Shown here: positions 1 through 8,711 of the stretch, piece by piece
How positions within the stretch are numbered: position 1 is the first letter of the stretch
Layout of the letters: each line of letters starts with the position of its first letter
Source of the DNA: Dactylosporangium siamense
GTDB lineage: Bacteria; Actinomycetota; Actinomycetes; Mycobacteriales; Micromonosporaceae
Direction of reading: 5' to 3'
Assembly: GCF_016862795.1 (NCBI RefSeq)
Contig: NZ_BONQ01000091.1
Coordinates: 1-64,000, forward strand
DNA: 64,000 nucleotides
Translations under genes and position numbers: made by a program
The notes under the pieces: generated by a model
The model's database searches: none
What the model saw: only the letters and a program-made list of their open reading frames with translations
What the model was told of the DNA's origin: nothing

Positions 1-64
1 CCTGGTCATCGAGGGGTCGCGGTGATCCGCGTCCTGGTCATCGAGGGGTCGCGGTGATCCGCGT
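1..64. repeat. 32-bp tandem duplication at the stop/start junction
   Basis: Bases 1-32 and 33-64 are identical. A third, partial and diverged copy (CCTGGTCGTCGAGG) begins at 65, inside the response-regulator gene. Each full copy contains a GTGA overlap of a stop and a GTG start. The second copy supplies the regulator start at 54. The first copy opens an 11-codon frame (22-57) that ends exactly over that start and whose first six residues match the regulator's N-terminus. Confidence 0.9.
2..25 (+). CDS. 3' end of an upstream gene, probably the partner sensor kinase (partial)
   Basis: A frame open from the window edge ends at TGA 23-25, overlapping a GTG in the GTGA style used throughout this window. 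CitB-family response regulators are normally coupled to a DcuS/CitA-type histidine kinase just upstream, so this is most simply the kinase tail. Only seven codons are visible, so identity rests on context alone. Confidence 0.3.
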   Translation: MVIEGSR

Positions 65-728
65 CCTGGTCGTCGAGGACGAGCCGATCGCCGCCGACGC
101 GCACGTCGTCTACGTCGGGCGGGTGCCCGGGTTCGCTGTCGCCGGCCGGGCCGGCACCGGCGCCGACGCGCTGCGCCTGCTCAGCCGGGTGCCGGTCGAC
201 CTGGTGCTGCTCGACATGCACCTGCCGGACCTGCACGGGCTCGAGGTCGTGCGGGCGATGCGGGCGGCCGGTCACCGCGCCGACGTGATCGCCGTGACGT
301 CGGCGCGGGACCTGGCGGTGGTCCGCGCCGCGGTGTCGCAGGGGATCGTGCAGTACCTGCTGAAGCCGTTCGTGTTCGCGACGCTGCGGGACAAGCTCGA
401 CCGGTACCGCGACTACCGCCGGCAGGTCCTCGACGCCGGTTCGGTGTCCGACCAGCACGAGGTCGACCGGCTGCTGGCCACGTTGCGCAGCGCCGACCCG
501 GTCAACCTGCCCAAGGGTATGAGCCAGGAGTCGCTCGACGCGGTCTCCGCGTCCCTGCGCGGCGCCGCCGCCGGCCGGTCGGCCGCCGAGGTCGCCGCGG
601 TGCTCGGCGCGTCGCGGGTGACGGCGCGGCGCTACCTGGAGCACCTCGCCGACGTCGGGCTGGCCTCCCGGCACGCCCGGTACGGCAACGCCGGCCGCCC
701 TGAGGTCGAGTACCGCTGGAAGGCGTGA
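54..728 (+). CDS. CitB/DpiA-type response regulator
   Basis: Cytoplasmic response regulator of 224 residues, expected to control transport or catabolism of an organic acid in response to a membrane kinase. The receiver domain occupies about residues 1-120, with the acidic pocket (VEDE), the phospho-acceptor Asp in LLDMHLPD and the switch Lys in LLKPF. The C-terminal part (about 160-224) carries a helix-turn-helix (AAEVAAVLGASRVTARRYL), as in the CitB/DcuR family. The GTG start overlaps the preceding stop by four bases, suggesting coupling to a kinase outside the window. The 32-bp duplication lies across its translation start. No transporter target is visible nearby. Confidence 0.9.
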   Translation: MIRVLVVEDEPIAADAHVVYVGRVPGFAVAGRAGTGADALRLLSRVPVDLVLLDMHLPDLHGLEVVRAMRAAGHRADVIAVTSARDLAVVRAAVSQGIVQYLLKPFVFATLRDKLDRYRDYRRQVLDAGSVSDQHEVDRLLATLRSADPVNLPKGMSQESLDAVSASLRGAAAGRSAAEVAAVLGASRVTARRYLEHLADVGLASRHARYGNAGRPEVEYRWKA

Positions 729-797
729 CCGCACCGGTCAGCGGGTACAGCGCGCCGGTGCCCAGCAGTGCGGTCCCGGAAGAAGGCAGGTAGGCAG

Positions 798-1385
798 ATG
801 CCCACACGCGTGTTCCTCGCCGGAGCGTCCGGCGTGATCGGCCGGCGGCTGATCCCCCGGCTGGTCGACGCCGGATACGTCGTCGGCGGCATGACCCGCT
901 CACCCGACAAGACCGACCTGATCAGCCGGCTCGGCGCCGAACCGGTCGTCTGCGACGTGTTCGACCGCGCCGCGCTGACCCGGGCCGTCCGGGACTTCGC
1001 CCCGGACGTCATCATCAACCAGCTCACCGACCTGCCGGACGACGTCGCGGACATCGGCGCCCACGCCGAGATGAACGCCCGCGTCCGCACCGAGGGCAAC
1101 CAGAACCTGATCGACGCCGCCCGCACGACCGGCAAGCCCAGGATCCTCGCGCAGACCGTCGCCTGGCAGCTGCCCGACGGCCCGGACGCCGCGGCCGCGG
1201 CGGAGCTGGAGCGTTCCGTCCTCGCCGAAGAGGGCGTCGTGCTGAGCTACGGGCAGTTCTACGGCCCCGGGACCTACCACGAACGCGACGTCCCCGCGCC
1301 GCCCCGCATCCAGATCGACCGCGCCGCCGAACGGACGGTCGAGCTGCTGGACGCGCCGTCGGGGGTCGTCGTCATCACCGACTGA
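798..1385 (+). CDS. NAD(P)-dependent epimerase/dehydratase family protein
   Basis: Rossmann-fold protein of 195 residues. The nucleotide-binding motif GASGVIGRRL is at about residues 8-17, and a later Tyr (LSYGQFYGPGTY) lies where the family places substrate contacts. At 195 residues it is shorter than typical extended SDRs (about 280-320), so the C-terminal substrate domain is reduced. ATG 798 is preferred over an upstream in-frame start at 768 because a GGAAGAAGG purine run precedes it and because the conserved motif then sits at the usual distance. It lies upstream of zwf; a link to NADPH metabolism is only contextual. Confidence 0.75.
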   Translation: MPTRVFLAGASGVIGRRLIPRLVDAGYVVGGMTRSPDKTDLISRLGAEPVVCDVFDRAALTRAVRDFAPDVIINQLTDLPDDVADIGAHAEMNARVRTEGNQNLIDAARTTGKPRILAQTVAWQLPDGPDAAAAAELERSVLAEEGVVLSYGQFYGPGTYHERDVPAPPRIQIDRAAERTVELLDAPSGVVVITD

Positions 1386-1449
1386 CCGTGACGGTGAGAA
1401 ACGGGGTGACGCCGGCGTCTGCCGCCCGCGTGCTCCATACGCTGGGGTG

Positions 1450-2871
1450 ATGTCGACGATCCGTGACGCCGTCGAGCGTGTTCCGCGGCCCACCGTGTTC
1501 GTGCTGTTCGGTGCGACCGGCGACCTCGCCAAGCGGATGGTGCTGCCGGCCTTCGCCACGCTCGCCGCCGAGGGACTCCTGCCGAAGGAGTGGGTACTGA
1601 TCGGCAACGGCCGTGGTGACATCCCGCACGAGGACTTCCGCGACCACGTCCACAAGGCGCTCAGCGAGTTCGGGCCGCGGCCGAAGAAACGGTGGTGGCG
1701 CGACTTCGAGCCGAGGCTGCTGTTCGCCGGCGGCGGGTTCGGGGCCGACGACCCGGGCAGCCTGCTCGACGTCATCGAGCAGGCCCGCTCGCGGACGGGC
1801 GAGGACCCGCAGCTCGTGCACTACCTCGCCGTCCCGCCGGTCGCGTTCGGCGGGCTCACCGAGGCGCTGGGCAGGCACGGGCTGGTGGACGACGCGCGGG
1901 TCGTCTACGAGAAGCCGTTCGGCACCTCACCGGACACCTTCCGCACCCTGAACCGGACGGTGCGGCGGGTGCTGGACGAGTCGCAGGTGTACCGGATCGA
2001 CCACTTCCTCGGCAAGGAGGCGACCCAGGACCTGCACGTGCTGCGCTTCGCCAACGAGGTCTTCTCCGCCATGTGGGACCGCGACCACATCGAGTCCGTG
2101 CAGATCGACGTGCCGGAGACCCTCGGCGTCGACGACCGCGCCGGGTTCTACGACGCCACCGGCGCGGTGCTGGACATGCTGGTGACGCACCTGTTCCAGG
2201 TCGCGGCCGAGGTCGCGATGGAGACCCCGGCCTCGCTCGGCGCCGCCGACCTGCAGGCGGCGCGGGAGAAGGTGATCCGCGCGTTCCGGCCGCTGGATCC
2301 GGCGGAGGTGGTGCTCGGGCAGTTCGCCGGCTACCGGGAGGTGCCCGGCGTGGCGCCCCGGTCGAAGACGGACACGTTCGTCGCCGCGCGGCTGTGGATC
2401 GACAACCCGCGCTGGCGCGGGGTGCCGTTCCTGCTGCGGACCGGCAAGCGGATGGCCGACAGCCAGCAGCGCGTCAGCGTCGTGCTGCGCACCCCCGTGT
2501 GCCCGTTCCCCGGCCTGCCCGAGCAGACCAACCTGCTGTCGTTCTCCCTGTCGGGCACCGGCGAGATCGACCTGCGACTGCTGGCGAAGCAGCCCGGTGT
2601 GGGCCTGCGCGTCGAGCCGGCGACGGCACGGCTGCCGCTGTCCCAGCTGCCCGACGCCGAGCCCCTGCCGCCGTACGTGCGGCTCATCCACGACGTCCTG
2701 CTCGGCGACCGGTCGCTGTTCACCCGGCCGGACGGGCTGTCGGCGGTGTGGAAGGTCGCGCAGCCGCTGCTGGATCACCCGCCCCGCCTCGCCACATACG
2801 CGCAGGGCTCCTGGGGCCCGGCCCGCGCCCGTGCCCTCCCCGCGCCGCAGCGGTGGCTGCTCGGCGAGTAG
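1450..2871 (+). CDS. zwf: glucose-6-phosphate 1-dehydrogenase
   Basis: Catalyses NAD(P)+-dependent oxidation of glucose 6-phosphate to 6-phosphogluconolactone, the entry step of the oxidative pentose phosphate pathway. The 473 residues match the family length. Visible motifs are the N-terminal dinucleotide site GATGDLAKR (about residues 22-30), the active-site signature RIDHFLGKE with its catalytic His (about 180), and the substrate-lysine segment VYEKPFG. Start codons GTG 1447 and ATG 1450 are adjacent; ATG is chosen. No opcA, tal or pgl lies beside it, unlike the usual actinobacterial pentose phosphate operon, so this may be a second, stand-alone copy. Confidence 0.95.
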   Translation: MSTIRDAVERVPRPTVFVLFGATGDLAKRMVLPAFATLAAEGLLPKEWVLIGNGRGDIPHEDFRDHVHKALSEFGPRPKKRWWRDFEPRLLFAGGGFGADDPGSLLDVIEQARSRTGEDPQLVHYLAVPPVAFGGLTEALGRHGLVDDARVVYEKPFGTSPDTFRTLNRTVRRVLDESQVYRIDHFLGKEATQDLHVLRFANEVFSAMWDRDHIESVQIDVPETLGVDDRAGFYDATGAVLDMLVTHLFQVAAEVAMETPASLGAADLQAAREKVIRAFRPLDPAEVVLGQFAGYREVPGVAPRSKTDTFVAARLWIDNPRWRGVPFLLRTGKRMADSQQRVSVVLRTPVCPFPGLPEQTNLLSFSLSGTGEIDLRLLAKQPGVGLRVEPATARLPLSQLPDAEPLPPYVRLIHDVLLGDRSLFTRPDGLSAVWKVAQPLLDHPPRLATYAQGSWGPARARALPAPQRWLLGE

Positions 2872-2926
2872 CGCGCTTCTGCAACGCCGGCGTTTGTGTG
2901 CGGCCGGTGCGGGCAGCTTCCCCGGC

Positions 2927-5215
2927 GTGAGCACCTGGACCAGGCGTGAGGACGAGCGGCTGCTGTCCGGCCGGGGTCGTTACGTGGCCGACATCCAGGT
3001 CCCGGGCTGTCTGGACGCGGCGTTCGTGCGCAGCCGCGTCGCGCACGGCACGCTGCGCGACGTCGACTGCGCCGCCGCCCGGCAGGTGCCCGGGGTGGTC
3101 GGGGCGTGGTCCGCCGCCGACCTGCACGACCTGCCGCCGTGCGCGCACGCAACCGCCGACCTGCCGGACCTGCCGCCCATGCCGCACACGGTGCTGGCGA
3201 ACCTGTCCTCGGACGAGGCGGTCGCCGGCCGGGAATGGCCGGTGCTGGTGAAGGACCGCGTGCGGTACCCGGGTGAGGCCGTCGCCGTGGTCCTGGGCGA
3301 GGACCGGTACCGGGCCGAGGACGGCGCCGCCGAGGTCACGGTCCGGATCGACCCGCTGCCCGCGGTGGTGACGCCCGAGGCGGCCCTGGACGACACGGTC
3401 CGCCTGTTCGAGGGGCTGAGCAACGTCGCCCTCGAGGGCTCCACCGGGCAACCCGTCGACGAGTCGGTGTGGCAGCACGCGGCGGCAGTGGTGGAGGGCA
3501 GGTACCGCCAGGCGCTGCTGCTGCCGACGCCGATGGAGTGCCGGACGCTGCTCGCGGTCCCCGACGGCGACCGGCTGACGGTGTGGTCGGGGCATCAGGC
3601 GCCGCACCGGCTGCGCCGGGAGCTGGCCGCCGCCCTGGGCTGGCCGGCCGAGCGGATCCGGGTCGTGGTGCCCGACACCGGGGGCGCGTTCGGGTCGAAG
3701 AGCGCGTCGTTCCCCGAATACGTCGCGGTCGCGTTCCTGGCGGTGCGGCTCGGACGGCCGGTGCGCTGGATCGAGGACCGGCTGGAGTCGATGCTGGTCG
3801 CGACCCGCGGCCGGGGCCAGGACCAGCGCGTCCGGCTCGCCGCCGACGCCGACGGCCGGCTGCTCGCCTACGAGCTGCACATCGACGCCGACGTGGGCGC
3901 CTACCCGCACATCGGCGCGGGGCTGCCGATGCAGACCGCGTGGATGGCGACCGGCCCGTACACGACGCCACGGGTGCACGCGACGCTGCGGTCGGTGCTG
4001 ACCAACACGATGACCACCTACCCGTACCGCGGGCCCGGCCGGGCCGAGGCGACCATGGCCCTGGAACGGTCGATGGACACCCTCGCCGACCGGCTCGGCA
4101 TCGACCCGGCGGAGCTGCGCCGGCGCAACCTCATCCCGCCCGACCGGTTCCCGTACGAGACGCCGACCGGCCGCCGGTACGACAGCGGCAACTACGCCGC
4201 CGCGCTCGACCTGGCACTGGAGTCGCTCGGCTACGACGCGTGGCGCGCGGAGCAGGCCCGGCGCCGCGCGGACCCGCACGCCCTGCCGCTGGGCATCGGG
4301 CTGTCCTGCTACGTGGAGCGCTCCGGCGGTGAACCCGGCGGGCTGCACGAGTTCGGCAGCCTGGAGGTCGGCGAGGACGGTGTGATCACCGCCCGGTGCG
4401 GCGCCGCCTCCAGCGGCCAGAGCCACGAGACCGTGCTCCCCGCGCTGGTCGCCGCGAGCCTCGGCGTGGACGCGGACCGGGTCCGGCTGGTCGACGGGGA
4501 CACCGGCGAGCAGGCCGACGGGGTCGGCTCCTTCGCCAGCCGGACGGCGCAGGTCTCCGGCGCGTTGCTGAGCCACCTGTCCGCGCTGCTGGCCGACGAG
4601 GCCCGGGACCGGGCCGCGAAGCTGTGGGACCTGCCGCCGGAGACCGTGCGGTGGTCCGGCGGCACCGTGCACGGCCCCCACGACGGCGCACCGGCGATGG
4701 ACCTCGCGGCGCTGGTGCGGGCCACCGGGCCGCTGCGGGTCGACGACCGCTTCGAGTCGGCGATGGCGTTCCCGTTCGGCACTCACGCCGCGGTCGCCGA
4801 GGTCGACCCGGAACTCGGCACCGTCCGGGTGCTGCGGCTGGTGACCGTCGACGACTGCGGTGTGGTCCTGGACCCGGCGGTGGTCCACGCGCAGGCGTTC
4901 GGGTCCGCGGTGCAGGGTCTCGGCCAGGCGCTGTACGAGGGCATGTGCTTCGACGACGACGGCGTGCCGGTGCTCACCGACGGCCTGCTGGACTACCTGC
5001 TGCCCACGGCCGCGGAGGTCCCGCCGTTCGTGGGCCGGGACACCTGCACGCCGAGCCCGGCGACGCGGCTCGGCGCCAAGGGAGCCGGCGAGTCCGGCTG
5101 CATCGGCACCCCCGCCGCCGTGGTCAACGCGGTGGCGGACGCGCTGCGGCCGGCCGACCGCGACGTGCTGCAGCTGCCGCTCACGCCGGAGCGGGTCTGG
5201 CGGGCCGCGCGGTGA
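2927..5215 (+). CDS. molybdenum hydroxylase large subunit (xanthine/aldehyde/CO dehydrogenase family)
   Basis: Molybdopterin-cytosine-dinucleotide-binding catalytic subunit (762 residues) of an aerobic molybdenum hydroxylase. The N-terminal a/b hammerhead domain covers about 1-110. MoCo-binding segments include GGAFGSKS (about 248), PYRGPGR (about 366) and GAKGAGESGC near the C-terminus, whose Glu is the catalytic base. The active-site loop reads PYRGPGR rather than the AYxCSFR of true form-I CO dehydrogenase, so the substrate is probably a heterocycle or aldehyde. The frame opens earlier, but GTG 2927 gives the normal N-terminus. The stop overlaps the FAD subunit start, giving an L-M-S operon. 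Confidence 0.92.
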   Translation: MSTWTRREDERLLSGRGRYVADIQVPGCLDAAFVRSRVAHGTLRDVDCAAARQVPGVVGAWSAADLHDLPPCAHATADLPDLPPMPHTVLANLSSDEAVAGREWPVLVKDRVRYPGEAVAVVLGEDRYRAEDGAAEVTVRIDPLPAVVTPEAALDDTVRLFEGLSNVALEGSTGQPVDESVWQHAAAVVEGRYRQALLLPTPMECRTLLAVPDGDRLTVWSGHQAPHRLRRELAAALGWPAERIRVVVPDTGGAFGSKSASFPEYVAVAFLAVRLGRPVRWIEDRLESMLVATRGRGQDQRVRLAADADGRLLAYELHIDADVGAYPHIGAGLPMQTAWMATGPYTTPRVHATLRSVLTNTMTTYPYRGPGRAEATMALERSMDTLADRLGIDPAELRRRNLIPPDRFPYETPTGRRYDSGNYAAALDLALESLGYDAWRAEQARRRADPHALPLGIGLSCYVERSGGEPGGLHEFGSLEVGEDGVITARCGAASSGQSHETVLPALVAASLGVDADRVRLVDGDTGEQADGVGSFASRTAQVSGALLSHLSALLADEARDRAAKLWDLPPETVRWSGGTVHGPHDGAPAMDLAALVRATGPLRVDDRFESAMAFPFGTHAAVAEVDPELGTVRVLRLVTVDDCGVVLDPAVVHAQAFGSAVQGLGQALYEGMCFDDDGVPVLTDGLLDYLLPTAAEVPPFVGRDTCTPSPATRLGAKGAGESGCIGTPAAVVNAVADALRPADRDVLQLPLTPERVWRAAR

Positions 5216-6114
5216 AGCCACCGGTGTTCGACTACGTCGCGCCGCGGTCGGTCCGCGAGACCGTCGACGCGCTCGGCGACCCCGGACGCACCGCCGCGGT
5301 CATCGCCGGCGGGCAGAGCCTGCTGCTGGAGATGCACCTGTGGCGGCGCAGACCCGACCTGGTGGTCGACGTCAACCGGGTCGCCGGACTCGACGGTCTC
5401 GGCGTCGACGGCGGCTCGCTGCGGGTCGGCGCCCTGGTCCGGCACGCGGCCTTCGAGGCGCCGCAGGCCGTGCCGGGCCCGCTCGGCACGCTGTTCCAGC
5501 AGGCGGTGACCAACATCGCGCACCCGCCGATCCGCGCCCGCGGCACGCTGGTCGGCAGCCTCGCCTGGGCGCACCCGGCCTCGGAGTGGTGTGCGGTCGC
5601 ACTGGCCCTGGACGCCGACCTCACCCTGCGGGACAGCGACGGCGCCCGGCAGGTCCCGGCCCGTGACTACTTCCAGGGGCCGCACCGGACCGCCCGCCGG
5701 CCCCGGGAACTGATCACGTCCGTGCGCTTCCCACTGCTCAGCGACGACACCGGCGTCGCCTTCATCGAGCACCGGCGCACGCACTTCTGCTTCGCGACGG
5801 TGGCCGTCTCCGCGACCCTGACCGTCCGGGACGGCGTGATCACCGGCAGCCGGATCGGACTGGTCAACGCCTCGGACCGGCCGGTGCGGGCACTGGCCGC
5901 CGAGCAGTCGCTGCTCGGCGCCGAGATCGCCGACGACCTGTACCACCGCGCCGGCCGCGCCGCCGCGGAGCAGGACGCCGCACCGGTCGCCGAGCCGTTC
6001 GCCGACCCCGGGTACAAGCGGCAGGCCGTCGCGGTCCTCGTCGGCCGGGCCCTGCGACGGGCGGCGGCGGACCAGCGGTCGCGTGCCGCCGGACGTACGG
6101 AAGGACTCCGATGA
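5212..6114 (+). CDS. molybdenum hydroxylase FAD-binding medium subunit
   Basis: FAD-binding subunit (300 residues) that takes electrons from the iron-sulfur subunit. The PCMH-type FAD site is visible as AVIAGGQSLL (about residues 27-36), followed by the second FAD-contact segment around IRARGTLVGSLAWA (about 107-120). The CO-dehydrogenase flavoprotein C-terminal domain follows (about 175-290). The GTG start lies within GTGA, overlapping the large-subunit stop; the gene's own stop overlaps the ATG of the small subunit. The three genes therefore almost certainly form one translationally coupled unit. No MoCo-insertion chaperone (XdhC/CoxD/CoxF type) is encoded next to them. Confidence 0.92.
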   Translation: MKPPVFDYVAPRSVRETVDALGDPGRTAAVIAGGQSLLLEMHLWRRRPDLVVDVNRVAGLDGLGVDGGSLRVGALVRHAAFEAPQAVPGPLGTLFQQAVTNIAHPPIRARGTLVGSLAWAHPASEWCAVALALDADLTLRDSDGARQVPARDYFQGPHRTARRPRELITSVRFPLLSDDTGVAFIEHRRTHFCFATVAVSATLTVRDGVITGSRIGLVNASDRPVRALAAEQSLLGAEIADDLYHRAGRAAAEQDAAPVAEPFADPGYKRQAVAVLVGRALRRAAADQRSRAAGRTEGLR

Positions 6115-6599
6115 AGATCACCCTCACGGTCAACGCCACGGACTACCCGCTGGACGTGGAGCCGCGCCGGATCCTCGCCGACGTGCTGCGGGAGGACTGC
6201 CGGCTCACCGGCACCCACCTCGGCTGCGAACACGGCGTCTGCGGGGCCTGCACGGTGCTGGTGGACGGCGAGGCGGTCCGGTCCTGCCTCATGCTGGCCG
6301 TCCAGTGCGACGGCAGGTCGGTGCGCACCGTCGAGGGCCTGGCGGGAGCCGACGGCGGACCGCATCCGCTGCAGCGCGCGTTCTCCGCCGAACACGCCCT
6401 GCAGTGCGGCTTCTGCACCCCCGGCTTCCTGATGCTGGCCGCGGGCGCCCTGGACGCCGACCCCGACCTCGCCGAGCACCCGGAGCGCGTCGACAGCCTG
6501 GTCGGCTCCAACCTCTGCCGGTGCACCGGCTACGCACCGATCCGGCGGGCCATCCTGCGCGCGGCCGAGGAGCAACAGCGCCTCGATCTCCAGGCATGA
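6111..6599 (+). CDS. molybdenum hydroxylase [2Fe-2S] small subunit
   Basis: Electron-transfer subunit of 162 residues with two [2Fe-2S] centres. The plant-ferredoxin-like N-terminal cluster is bound by CEHGVCGAC (about residues 40-48) plus a later Cys in RSCLM (about 60). The C-terminal helical domain carries the second set, CGFCTPG (about 99-105) and CRCTGY (about 134-139). All eight ligands are present, so the subunit looks functional. It starts in an ATGA overlap with the FAD subunit and ends the operon. Confidence 0.95.
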   Translation: MKITLTVNATDYPLDVEPRRILADVLREDCRLTGTHLGCEHGVCGACTVLVDGEAVRSCLMLAVQCDGRSVRTVEGLAGADGGPHPLQRAFSAEHALQCGFCTPGFLMLAAGALDADPDLAEHPERVDSLVGSNLCRCTGYAPIRRAILRAAEEQQRLDLQA

Positions 6600-6639
6600 A
6601 TCAGCTGGACACGCCGCACCACCACGGACCGATGGTGGA

Positions 6640-6936
6640 TCAGGCGGGCTGCGAGTCGGGTCCGGCACCCCAGCGGCTGAAGGCGATCCGCTTGCCGTCC
6701 GGGGAGTAGACCGGGCCGAGGTCCACGATCGCCGGCGTGTTGGTCAGCGCCAGTACATTCGTGCCCGCCGAGGTCATCGACATGATCTCGGGCTCGGTGC
6801 CGGGCAGGTCGTCATTGCGCGAGAACACGATACGAGCGCCGCGGACCAGGGCCGCCCCGGCCGGGCTCGCCGGGACGAACGGCAACAGCGCCGACACGAT
6901 CAGCACGGCGAGGCCAGGCACGAACGGTCGCTTCAT
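6640..6936 (-). pseudogene. truncated TolB/PD40-like beta-propeller protein
   Basis: The 98-residue product begins with a clear Sec signal peptide (MKRPF followed by a hydrophobic run to PASPAGA). It continues with about one and a half PD40/TolB-type blades: GARIVFSRNDD, EIMSMTSAGTN, then YSPDGKRIAFSRWG. Secreted propeller proteins of this type normally have 250-400 residues and several such blades, so the gene stops after the second. It is probably the 5' remnant of a longer gene whose 3' part was lost where the molybdenum hydroxylase operon now ends. A secreted short repeat protein cannot be excluded. Confidence 0.6.
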
Positions 6937-7112
6937 CCCGAAACCGGGACCCGCTCATTTCGGTCAATTCTTCGACGAGACCGAGAACCGACAGCAAAGT
7001 ACCTGGTCGCCAGCCGGTGGCGTCCTGCCGAAGGATCTCGTTGCGCCGCGGCAGCGGCGCACAGGTTAGAGTGCGCTGTTCGTATCTTCGTTCCTGTCGA
7101 TAGGGAGCCGCC

Positions 7113-7928
7113 GTGACCGAGCCGACGCAAACGTCGCCAGCGATCGACACGTCCGTCGCGCATCCGGCCAGGCGGTACAACTACTGGCTGGGCGGGAAGG
7201 ACAATTTCGCCGCTGACCGCGAGTCGGCTGACGCGATCGAGCAGAAGTTCCCCGGCATGCGCGCCGGTATCCGCGCCAACCGGGATGTCCTCGGCCGGAT
7301 GACCCGGTTCCTTGCCGCGGACGGCGGCATCCGGCAGTTCCTCGACATCGGCACCGGCCTGCCCACCGAGGACAACACCCACGAAGTGGCCCAGCGCGTC
7401 GCACCGGACAGCCGGGTCATGTATGTCGACAACGACCCGCTCGTCATGACCCACGCCCGTGCGTTGCTGACGAGCACCGGTGAAGGCGTCACCGACTACA
7501 TCGAGGCGGACCTGCGGGACCCACAGGCCATCCTGGCCGCCTTGCGGCAGCGGGACACCCTGGACCTGTCCCGGCCGGTGGCTTTGATGCTGATCGCCAT
7601 TCTGCACTTCATCCCGGGTCAGGGAGAAGCCCGCCCCATCGTGCGGCAGTTGCTGGACGAGCTTCCCTCCGGCAGCTACCTCGCCGCGACACATTTCACG
7701 TTGGACTTCATGCCGGAGCACGAGCAGAACACCTACCGGCAGATGCTCGACTCCGGCATGAGCGACATCTGGCCCCGCGACCGCGCCGAGTTCACCACGT
7801 TGTTCGACGGTCTGGAGATGGTCGATCCCGGCATCGTCCTGGTCTCGAAATGGCGCCCGCAAACCGACGACGACTCGGTCGACCCCAGCCGGATCAGCAT
7901 CTGGGCAGGCGTCGCCCGCAAGCCGTAG
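7113..7928 (+). CDS. DUF574-family SAM-dependent methyltransferase
   Basis: Probable S-adenosylmethionine-dependent methyltransferase of 271 residues from the actinobacteria-specific DUF574 (Methyltransf_19) family. Family hallmarks seen are the N-terminal HPARRYNYWLGGKDNF segment (about 17-32), the SAM-binding glycine motif FLDIGTGLPTEDN (about 77-89) and an acidic ribose contact VMYVDNDP (about 102-109). GTG 7113 is preceded by AGGGAGC. Members are numerous in streptomycetes and relatives; substrates are generally unknown, and nothing next to this gene suggests one. Confidence 0.88.
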   Translation: MTEPTQTSPAIDTSVAHPARRYNYWLGGKDNFAADRESADAIEQKFPGMRAGIRANRDVLGRMTRFLAADGGIRQFLDIGTGLPTEDNTHEVAQRVAPDSRVMYVDNDPLVMTHARALLTSTGEGVTDYIEADLRDPQAILAALRQRDTLDLSRPVALMLIAILHFIPGQGEARPIVRQLLDELPSGSYLAATHFTLDFMPEHEQNTYRQMLDSGMSDIWPRDRAEFTTLFDGLEMVDPGIVLVSKWRPQTDDDSVDPSRISIWAGVARKP

Positions 7929-8037
7929 CGCTCGGCCCGCTGGCGGCGTCGGGTCGTGGCGCCGCCGGACGGGCGAGGGCCGCGTTGCGTTGATCGTGGA
8001 CAATCAACGTGCGTGGTATCCAAAGCAAGGAGCGCGG

Positions 8038-8547
8038 ATGATTGCGGCAATCTTCGGATTCGCGGGCGTGATCCTTGGCTCCCTCACCACGTCGGTCCTC
8101 ACCATCTATCGGGAACGGCTCGTCACGCAACGCGAGAGCGCCGTGCGTGAGCAGCAGCATCAGCGCGAGCGCAAGGCACTGCGCGACACGTTCCAACGCG
8201 ACAGCATCCTGGCGCTGCAATCCGCGGTCACCGAGCTGATCAGAGCCGCATACGCGGAACTGGATCGCCTTCTGGACGAGCTGCGTCGGACCGGAGAGTG
8301 GAAAGCCCGCCAGTGGGAGACGCCCACCGCCACTGGATGGTCCACGGCGCTGCTCAGCCTCGAGTCCTCGCGAGCTCGCATTTTCGACGACGAGATCCGA
8401 TCATTGGCGGATGACCTGAGAACCATCGCGGGCGAATCGGTGTGGGCGAGGGATGTCGAAACCGCGAAGGAAGCCAGTCGAAAGCTCGAGCCTCTGCTTG
8501 GCCGTTTCAACGCAACCATCAATCGCGCCCTGCCGGCCCTCTACTGA
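8038..8547 (+). CDS. hypothetical protein with N-terminal membrane anchor and coiled coil
   Basis: Unrecognised protein of 169 residues. A single N-terminal transmembrane helix (about residues 3-24, IFGFAGVILGSLTTSVLTI) is followed by a charged, Arg/Glu/Gln-rich helix (about 25-60) and mostly helical sequence to the end, suggesting a bitopic protein with a cytoplasmic coiled coil. ATG 8038 is chosen because AAGGAG lies just upstream; an in-frame start at 7990 would add an implausible N-terminus before the membrane helix. GC content looks slightly lower than the neighbours, and it has no apparent operon partner. Confidence 0.7.
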   Translation: MIAAIFGFAGVILGSLTTSVLTIYRERLVTQRESAVREQQHQRERKALRDTFQRDSILALQSAVTELIRAAYAELDRLLDELRRTGEWKARQWETPTATGWSTALLSLESSRARIFDDEIRSLADDLRTIAGESVWARDVETAKEASRKLEPLLGRFNATINRALPALY

Positions 8548-8593
8548 CCGCATGCATGGGCACAGCCCAGCCCTCGCATGCGTCGATCGCCGT

Positions 8594-8621
8594 CCCGGCG
8601 AGTGACACCCGGCGAGTGACA
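8594..8621. repeat. 14-bp tandem duplication (2 copies)
   Basis: The 14-base unit CCCGGCGAGTGACA occurs twice head to tail in the gap between two orphan genes, with a partial third copy (CCCGGCG) after it. It is a small replication-slippage type repeat; no function is evident. Confidence 0.85.
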
Positions 8622-8711
8622 CCCGGCGGGCTGTCGGCACACCCGGTCGACGGCAGGACCGCACGCGATCATCCCCTGCGCCCCCGCGGACGAACGCGCA
8701 ATGATGGTTGA

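Noticed and set aside
2720-5221. Long open frame opposite the molybdenum hydroxylase large subunit (833 codons)
   Set aside because: Composition is Arg/Gly/Val-rich shadow of the plus-strand gene with no recognisable domain.
2927-6599. Form-I carbon monoxide dehydrogenase (coxMSL)
   Set aside because: The active-site loop lacks the CSFR sequence, and gene order and accessory genes do not match.
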